Source: Helicoverpa zea
Lineage: Eukaryota > Arthropoda > Insecta > Lepidoptera > Noctuidae
Length of the DNA stretch: 64,000 nucleotides
Reading direction: 5' to 3'
Assembly: GCF_022581195.2 (NCBI RefSeq)
Contig: NC_061475.1
Location: forward strand, 3,348,001-3,412,000
Shown here: in pieces, positions 56,371 through 64,000 of the stretch
Layout of the letters: the number at the start of each line of letters is the position of its first letter
How positions within the stretch are numbered: the stretch's first letter is position 1
Notes under the pieces: model-generated
Database searches by the model: none
The model's input: the letters and a program-made list of their open reading frames with translations, nothing else
Told to the model about the DNA's origin: nothing
Position numbers and translations under genes: made by a program

Positions 56371-58690
56371 ATGTATCATTTTTTATCATTTCATTTTTAA
56401 ACCGGTTCAGTAGTTTTGACGTGACAGACATACAGACTGATTCTGCGTAAAATCGATAACGCAGTCCGTTCATGTAAGGATTTTTTTTACATAAAAAAAC
56501 ATACTTTCTTTTGCTATGATACGATTTTTAATGTTGTTCGTATTTTTCATACACAGAAACAAATATTTTCAAAGCAAAATTTTACCATCGTTGTAAATTG
56601 AACCCAACAATTTTTGCTCAAAAACAGTTTCTACTTACTTGACCATCGCGGAACACATTAAACTACGAACTGTCTCCATAATTTGCGCGCTTGCCAGAAT
56701 CAAAGCTATTTAACTTTAGCACATAAATATGTCAAGCCTTCTCCTCCCTTCCAACTGTGGTTGCAAAATATAATATGAAATAGTAACTTATAGCTTATGA
56801 ATATTTGTATTCTTATTTATTTAAGTATTTATTCATCCATTTAATTCAGGCATCAAGGCCCATATCATCAGTACACACAATACTATGTTTATATGTATAA
56901 AAAAACTTAACTGTTACAGCCTTTTTATCGTCCCACTGCCCGGCTGTGGCCTCCTCTCACACGGAGAAGGATTGAGCGTAAACTTACTATAAATATAACT
57001 CAACTAGGTTTTATGACTCTTTTTCGACACTCATACAAGCTTCCATTAGTCTGAATAGGGCTACTATTTATAGATCAGCAATCCAAGCATAAGGTGACAT
57101 CGAAACATAATTTTAAAAAGTAACTTTCATGAGGAAATTGAGCATTGCTTTTGACATTATCTCGGCATGAAGCTAGCTTTAAAACAGTTGCATAGATTTA
57201 AATCACTTTCTTCAAAGCACAAACAACACAGTATGCTAGCAATTAAAACCATTTCAAATTTCAAAAATCTCCTTGAAACACATTGTATGGGAACAGGACA
57301 GGAATAAGACGAAGTTGAGAAAAATAAAAATCAAAAGTAAAAAATACGACGACATCACTTAATACTTTAATGAACACTTATAATATTGGAAACACAGTAC
57401 CAGTCAGTCTATAATACAAGTACAGAAGCAAGAATATTAACACGAATGCTAGCCCAATGGACAAATATATAACGATCACAATATGATTGTCCATTATTAG
57501 GAAAATATCCATCGATGTTAAGTTTAAATCTAGGAACATGCTTACATACATTAGGTTTTAATTTATTTGTTTTGCATTGATTTGCATCAAGTTATTTGAC
57601 GTTTAAATGACGTCTGGTTGAAGTGACAAGCACAGATAAAATAAATATTGGTTTGGTTGTAAAGCTGAGTTCACACGTTATAATGAGGTTTGATATCTTA
57701 CAAGCAAAACAACAAAAATCACCAATAATGATATGATTCTAAAATAAATTCCGCAACATTATTTCTTCCGCAAACACTCACCGCAGTGTAATAATTAAGT
57801 TCAAACACGAATGAAAACATTCCCCAAATAGAACTGTGTTAGGAACAAACCCATTAAATTAAAGTAAACACTATAAACGGGCGAAAACAAACCGATTCCT
57901 ATACAATACCCTACCAATTTGCAAGGGCAATATTATACATTTTTCGTTTTCGAATCTAAACTCCATAGTCATAATGAAACCACCTGGAAAGGTCGCATGC
58001 TATTCTGTACTAAGGTTTAACTGAAAAAGGTGTAACGACGCCGAGGTCCGTTTGCGAAAAACGTGTCTATTATAACTACGGAACCCGACCTTAAGGGAAT
58101 CGAGAGTCCCCTTTTAATTTGAAAGAGGAATCGAAAGTTGTGTATACCAGGCCTCCGATATACAAACATGTTAATACCGTCTATTCTAAATTCAAACACC
58201 TTTATTACGGAGAAGGAAGGCCTAATTTAGAATGCAAATTAGTTTGGTGATGACTCAGTAAGTTTTTTTTGTGGTCAGTCAATGAGAATGCGTGATATAA
58301 TTCGCGTTTTGCATGGAAATTACGTGTGTTATCTAGATATTGGTTGATTATAATTTTTTGCGTAACAGTTATCTCACTTCATGTGGAAAATATCAAAGCT
58401 CGTTTGTGAAGAGTTTTCAATTCATTTCGATATCATGGTTGTTTTAAGACGGGCTTAGAGGAAACACCAGAGGCCGTTTTGGGAAAACTCTGTAGATTTA
58501 TTAGGGGATGCAATCTACAACTCACTCGACATGAAGCACATATAGTGAAAGCAAAACTATGTATGAATGTTGTGCCTTTACTTCTTAAGGTTACATACTT
58601 AAAAAAATACTCATTAGTTTTGTCCGAATTATAATTAAAAACTGTCTTAGTTTTGTCCGAAATCTCAACAAAGACCTCATCATCCTCATC
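56371..58690. other. mostly unannotated intergenic DNA
   Basis: It includes the repeat unit CCTCTCACACGGAGAAGGAT at 56918-56985 (same family as 15891-15980). No host exon was recognised. The antisense frames at 58433-58887 overlap a retrotransposon end and are chance. Confidence 0.35.
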
Positions 58691-58840
58691 GTCCTCAGGC
58701 ACGGTGGAGTGATGACTTGCGCAAGACGGCTGGCAGGAGCTGGATGCGAGCAGCCGAAAATCGATCTCAGTGGCGTGCACTTGGAGAGGCCTATGTCCAG
58801 CAGTGGACTGCGATAGGCTGATGATGATGATGACCTCATC
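58691..58840 (+). mobile_element. 3' end of an RTE-like LINE with GATGAT tail
   Basis: The coding end at 58702-58821 is followed directly by GATGATGATGATGACC. The rest of the element is missing, as is usual for 5'-truncated LINE copies. The SINE families here share a GATGAT-type tail, which suggests LINE-assisted mobilisation (inference). Confidence 0.7.
58702..58821 (+). pseudogene. C-terminus of an RTE-like reverse transcriptase ORF
   Basis: The frame reads RWSDDLRKTAGRSWMRAAEN, then RSQWRALGEAYVQQWTAIG, then a stop. The pattern W.DD......W...A..R..W..LGEAY.QQW is the C-terminal end of endonuclease-reverse transcriptase ORFs very common in moths. I assign it to the RTE group from memory; another non-LTR clade is possible. 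Confidence 0.65.
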
Positions 58841-58841
58841 A

Positions 58842-58960
58842 TCAGCTTTTTTATTGGCCCAATGCTGGGCACAGGCTTGTCATACATAGAAGGAATGAAC
58901 GTTAATCACCACGCTTAGTCAAATTAGGCCGATTGGCTAGGAATTTATGCAAAAGCCTTA
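58842..58960 (-). repeat. diverged CTGGGCACAGGC repeat unit
   Basis: TTTTTTATTGGCCCAATGCT, GGGCACAGGC, GAACGTTAATCACCACGCTT. Same family as 15891-15980, abutting the RTE tail. Confidence 0.5.
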
Positions 58961-60322
58961 TACAACAATTTAGTTCCTACACACTCAAAAACATTTCTTC
59001 AAGAACCTTTCTTCCTCAGTAGCAATTTTATGAAAAACATCAATGCCATAATGGCCTGAGGTCTGAATGATTGATCGAGGGTCCGCCAGTCTCAGCTAAA
59101 TGAGCTCACGAGGGTCCTTAATTACTAATCACCTGCCCTCGACGAAGACTTGTGACTTTTCTGCCAAATTGCTCGAAATCCTCAAATTATGCGTATTTGG
59201 GAAATGTTTATTTTTAGCCTCTGACGCAAAGATGGGGTCGTTATAAGTTTGACTGCTATGTTTGTCTGTGGCACTGTAGCTCTTAAACGGATGAACTGAT
59301 TTGGATGCAGTTTTTTAGATGCTCGCTGGTGTTCCGAAGATGGTTCTGAAACATTTTTCACCATTTTTTTCCAATAATATATCAAATAAAATACAGAATT
59401 TAAGAAGATGGTTAGAAGGAAATACCATCAGCACCTACTTAAATGTTGTAATCTATACATATAATAAAATGATAGGAAAGTCAAAACTGTACATTGAATA
59501 TTTTTTAAAAAGAATACTTGGGGGGTGATCTATTATCGATTCTGAACCCAAATATATAGTTTTTAGAATTTTTGTCTGTTTGTCTGTTTGTCTGTTTGTC
59601 TGTATGTTTGGTCTCACTGAACTCGAAAAGTACTGCATAGATTTAAATCAAATTTTGCATGAATATTACCTGGGAGCCTGTTCAACATATAGGATATATA
59701 TTATCACGCTATCACCTACGGGGGATGAGCAATGAACGATAATTTCTGTTAACGTTTCTGCAACAGCGGGTGCAATAATTACACATATTTGAATGTTGAA
59801 CTTTGTAAGTTTATCGGCCTATTATCTATCTTTACATAGAAAATAACGCTCTTATAAGTAACTTGAGCAAAAAACTGAATTTAAAGAAATGATATCCTAA
59901 AATTATAGATGAAGAAAATCATGCAGAAACAGATGTGCCATAAAACTGGTAGTAGGTAAAATATCAATGAAAATAGACTTCACTTTGTCATGGTATGTTC
60001 TTACTTTCAAGAAAAAAATATATGACTACTTGTGTATTTTGCTACTATAAAAACACTACAAGAAATATCAGCGCATCATCAGGGACATTTTTATAATTCT
60101 TTCACCATTAGAAAGCTACATTATCTGCGAGTAACATAGGGTATATTTTATCCCGGTGCGGGCAGTAGTTCCCATGGGAAGCGGTACCCACGTCCCGAAG
60201 AAATTATGAACTTCCCCACATTCTTAAAAAGTCTACATATGTTGTTCTGACATAATATAAGCTATACCTCTCATAAACATGAATATCCATTCATTTCATC
60301 CAATAACAAACATGCATCACAC
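58961..60322. other. intergenic DNA with a microsatellite
   Basis: A TTTGTCTG tandem run spans about 59572-59604. A CCCGGTGCGGGCAGTAGTTC block near 60150 is a decayed repeat scrap. No gene was recognised. Confidence 0.4.
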
Positions 60323-60334
60323 TGAAAGTGCATT

Positions 60335-60474
60335 CTTCTTCTTGGCGAGTCGATGGCAACTTAAATTTTGGAGGCCCAATATTTCGCTACGCATACGGCA
60401 TTGTCAGTAGCGTTGTAAAGGTCCTCCACTATGCAGCTGTCGGGGCATAGTGGACAGCATAGAAGGAAAGAAAG
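60335..60474. mobile_element. 140-bp short retroposon with 12-bp target duplication
   Basis: TGAAAGTGCATT at 60323-60334 and 60475-60486 flanks a 140-bp unit starting CTTCTTCTTGGCGAGTCGAT and ending GGAAAGAAAG. Read in reverse it ends in a GAAGAAGAAG-type tail, so transcription from the right is likely. It has an internal inverted pair (CCACTATG, CATAGTGG). It is not related to the other SINEs here. Confidence 0.65.
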
Positions 60475-60486
60475 TGAAAGTGCATT

Positions 60487-61020
60487 GCGAGTCTAAGATT
60501 TTATTATTATAAAAAAAACATTGTAATTAATATTCAAACATCCTTAAAAATAAGTTCCTGGTTTTAATATATTACATTATTTTGAATTCACTTACATATA
60601 AATAGAAGGTCCTTATTAATATACTTTTTGAGTAATAAAGAATGTAGGCAAAATACGACCGAAAACATTGTGTCACTTCTAAAATTAACATCAATGGGAA
60701 TAACTACCTGTCACAATACGTCAACAAGATGTCAACAGAAGACAAGAGTTCGTTCGTTCTGAAAACGTACAAATTACGCGTCGCAGGCCAGAGACATACT
60801 TGCTTTCAACTCCTGATCACAAATCATCGAGCTAAGAATTATATCACAAATACACCGTTTACAATTACGAACAGTCACAGTCAGACCCACGGACTGAGTC
60901 TAAAAAAACATCTTTTATATAGCTACGTTTATATCATTTATATTATTCAGTTACTAAGACAGAATTACTATCAAACGTGTTTTTGCTAAATGTTCTATTA
61001 GTTTTTGCAAACATACATTC
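60487..61020. other. intergenic DNA without recognised features
   Basis: The 86-codon frame at 60729-60989 has no domain and AT-rich composition. Confidence 0.35.
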
Positions 61021-61390
61021 CCAACTCTGATCTCATGGAGGTGGCGCCCGGATCTCACCACTGTGCGGACTGTGCGACCTATCGCACCCGGCCCCGGTTT
61101 AAACTATGATCTGGAGCGAGAAGAAATGGGATGACAAAGAATGAGGCGGCGGAGCGACTGAAAATTCCCAACTCTCATTCCAGCCACTGCGGTAAGACAC
61201 CACGAAAGCCGGATGTCGAGAGACGACTCCCGGCCACCGTAGGCGTGAGCGATTAGTTTTGAGTGGGTCATCGACCTTCCGGCTTCTGGGAGACCCGTTA
61301 TTTCACGCGCCCCTCGAGGAGATTCAGCAAACCCCTGTGAGGCCCACTAGGGCCAAAGCCTGACACTCCCTCACACTGCTCAAACTGATG
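61021..61390. repeat. GC-rich block, probably a retroelement segment
   Basis: About 370 bp with far higher GC than its flanks (CGCACCCGGCCCCGG, GACGACTCCCGGCCACCGTA, CGCGCCCCTCGAGGAG). It ends with CTGACACTCCCTCAC, the string shared with the GTTACCGCGGCCCTG repeats, which suggests relation to the same retroelement group. Confidence 0.45.
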
Positions 61391-62627
61391 GCTGAGAATT
61401 ACGTAACTTTCCAGGATGCCATGCAACGTGTTTCAAATGCCCAGGCCTTTGGGAGCTTGGTAATCCTTTTCTCCACCTTAACTTGAGTTTTGTGGTACAT
61501 GAACAAATTAGAATAGTAATGAATTAGGTCATCATCATCACGTATTTACCAACTCTTAATGTTCATCATGCACACCCGCTTCTCTAACTTTATTGAAGGA
61601 TCACTAAAATTGTTTCAGTTAGTTTAACTACGCTACTATAGCCCGTTGTCAAACCTTTTAATATCAATTCTGTAGAAGTGTGAATATCGAATGTGTAGTA
61701 TATCGAATTTCCGTTTGTGCATTGCACAAAAACCATCGTTATGATTTTCGAGAAGTCAAAAGAGTCGGCTGGCTAAGAATTATATTCATCGTTGGTTAAT
61801 TGAATACATTTTCAGAAACCACAATAGCAGTAGGAATCAAAGCGAATGATCGCTTCATAGAGCTCTGATTTTCTCGAGGCGATCAAGTCAGTTCATATTC
61901 ATATTCATATTTATTTGCATACCATAAAGTTATAAAGATGTTACAAGGGGCTTAAAGCTAGGTACATATTATGGACCCTGTTAGGGTACAGCAAAAGAAG
62001 GCTAGAAAGTCTAATTACAGTAGTAGATGCAATAGTAGATTAGGAAAACACAAGTTATTCATTCGACTATCTTTTTATCGTCAAGGTATTCTTTGACGCT
62101 ATAGTAGCATTTGGAGAAGTTTTTTCAATTTGTTTGCAAATATATGTGTCTTTTTTTTTCTTCTGGTTCTGGTCTGTTCGCTCATCAGATCTTTGAAAGC
62201 GGTTCGATGATAATATACTGTTGTCCTGTTTACCTACGTGTGACACATAATATGGTATTTAAACGTCCTCCGCAAGAGAGCGAACGTTTGTGCTATTTAT
62301 AAAGACGAAATTTTACCGTTGTGCAGTAGTGACGCACAGTATACACAGCACTTATGTTTCTTCTGATCTGCTGGCTCCACCAAGAAATGACAAATTGCGA
62401 GCGTACATTTTGAAAATCTTGGAAGAACTGCAGGCTTCAAGTGCCAACACACGAATTGGACTTACTCTCTCGGACGTATACTTTACCTGATCGTGAACTA
62501 ATGCAAACATTTCGGTGGAATTCCAACATAACATAGTGAGTGAGTGCACAGAAAATCCCCAAAATACAAGTAGTGAAACTATGCGCTTGCCTGATGACTC
62601 AGTCATCAACCACCCAGCTATTCCTCA
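61391..62627. other. intergenic DNA without recognised genes
   Basis: A TTCATA tandem run is near 61892-61910. The overlapping frames at 62111-62609 carry no recognised domain. Confidence 0.35.
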
Positions 62628-62800
62628 ATTGTGTGGGTGTTGGCTTCCAGTCAAACCGAATCTTTTTGAGTACCAATGTTTACTTGGAGTGCCTATCTGA
62701 TCTCTTCAACCCAGTGAACTAGACACCGCGTTATCCGTGGTAAGTAAAACTGTTTGACAGACTTTCTGGCTCCTGATTTGTCGCAGCTGCTGCAGAAAAT
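62628..62800 (-). mobile_element. old, diverged SINE family 1 copy
   Basis: GTGTTGGCTTCCAGTCAAAC, TTTTGAGTACCAATGTTTAC, CTTCAACCCAGT, TTTCTGGCTCCTGATT follow the antisense order with many changes. Confidence 0.6.
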
Positions 62801-64000
62801 GTACAAATGACAACTTTGTCAGACCTTTGTTTTATGTGAGAATTACGTAATAATTTTCCAAATCGGTTGACTAGATCCAGAGATTTCCTCAACGTCACAA
62901 ACTTTACTTCTTTTGTTTAGATAAATAGTCACACACCGTCGACACCACCTTGATTGATCAACCCGTGCTGCTGCTAAGTGGTAATCCTAATTATATTGTT
63001 ATGTAAATGAATACACCTACGCTACGGCATAAGTAGTATTTTGACAATTCCAAATTGCCCACGCAGACGAAGTCGCGGGCAACAGCTAGTTCTTCATAAA
63101 ATTGCAAAACATATATTATTTAACAGTTAAAGCAAATAAACAAAGCATTTATCAGTTTTGAAAAATATAATAATTCGTAGAAATTCAACGAACGCAATAG
63201 CTATTTACGACAAGCTTCTAAAAATAATATCAGCAGAACTGAGTAAATAAAATAAACGCAACAAAGATTCTTCTAGACTCTGGGGACAAGCGTATGTACT
63301 TGTGTTTGTAAAACTGCGCAGTGTGAGTAAGTCTAAGCTGAAGTGGTTCCGTAGTCTTTGAAGTATTTTTTTTTTACCTCTAAGTTTGAGTTGAACCATC
63401 CCTTCTATTTCGATAACCACGGTAACCAAGCCTGAAATTTTCAAATCCTAATTCTCAAACAGTGTTGCATCTACCACTTTATTTCAACACCACCCTAAGG
63501 CAGAGAACGACTGAGGCGTCAAGTCCGTTGTGCAAAAAGGTATTTTTTTAATAAATAAATAAATAAATTTCAGCAATAGGTATGCGTCATATCGGCAATT
63601 TGACAGCTGAAAATGGTTCGGTTATTGTTATAGTTAAATGATGCAACTCATCGCAAGTATTTCGGCTTTTATTTTAAGAATATTTCGCAAGTGAAAATAT
63701 TTTTTTTACCAAAAGAAACCTTACATGGTTTAGTGTAGGCACTTTAGGGGCTGTCTTTTGTTATATAACGATTGTGTGCAGTGCTGATTTATCAGTCGAA
63801 GAAATGTCAACTTCAAAGTAAATTAAAAGGAACATTAGGAGTATTTAGGTTTATTAACATACTTTTAATAATGTGCTAGGGATCTCTAAAAAGTTGCCTC
63901 ATGAAAATAATACAGGGGCTCCAACGTTGCTAGGACTTCAACTAAGTCGAAGAAATGGTTCATGCTTTAAAGGATTTTCTACTGCATTAATACACGAACG
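62801..64000. other. intergenic DNA with a Helitron 3' scrap
   Basis: ACGCAGACGAAGTCGCGGGC, then AACAGCTAG at 63060-63090 is a Helitron-type 3' end without the rest. An ATAA tandem run is at 63550-63568. Nothing else was recognised. Confidence 0.4.

Noticed and set aside
58433..58887. Two overlapping antisense ORFs of 98-115 codons
   Set aside because: They are the opposite strand of an RTE-like LINE end and an adjacent repeat; the sense frame has the recognisable protein.
63205..63444. 79-codon antisense ORF
   Set aside because: No recognisable motif and no flanking splice or promoter signal.

Overview
The window looks like one arm of a moth genome, most likely a noctuid lepidopteran. The reasons are AT-rich DNA with small GC-rich exons, canonical GT-AG introns, and the repeat families present: tRNA-derived SINEs with GATGAT tails, a Helitron of the type ending in CTAG, and lepidopteran RTE, R1, hAT, mariner and PIF/Harbinger relics. 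The order is inferred from repeat style and not from a database search.

Layout. (1) 1-8670 (+): the 3' part of one protein-coding gene. Eleven exons join in a single open frame of 538 codons plus TGA. The first visible residues resemble the end of the coiled coil that follows the CTD-interacting domain in RPRD-family proteins. The rest is a proline-rich, low-complexity tail, so I read it as an RPRD2-like regulator of RNA polymerase II with its N-terminus upstream of the window. Its introns hold many nested repeats. (2) 8671 to about 11600: probable long 3' UTR and downstream flank, carrying a Harbinger-type MITE. (3) 11600-64000: a gene-poor stretch of more than 50 kb in which I find no convincing host exon. 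It is occupied by transposon relics in unique AT-rich DNA.

The best-supported mobile elements have readable boundaries. They are three PIF/Harbinger-like elements with TTA/TAA target duplications (one with a MADF-domain fragment); a 1.76 kb TIR element with repeated ATTTCATGAAAT palindromes and a broken integrase-like ORF; a mariner relic with about 300 bp inverted repeats and a full tRNA-derived SINE inside; a 1.18 kb hAT relic with a perfect 8-bp duplication CTCCTACC; a Tc1/mariner relic in intron 4; several TA-flanked MITEs; and more than ten copies of one SINE, including a SINE inside a SINE with both target duplications intact. Perfect hairpins and two unusual fold-back elements complete the set.

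The window has one host gene and many mobile-element fragments. All transposase or integrase ORFs seen are truncated or broken, so none of these elements looks autonomous.
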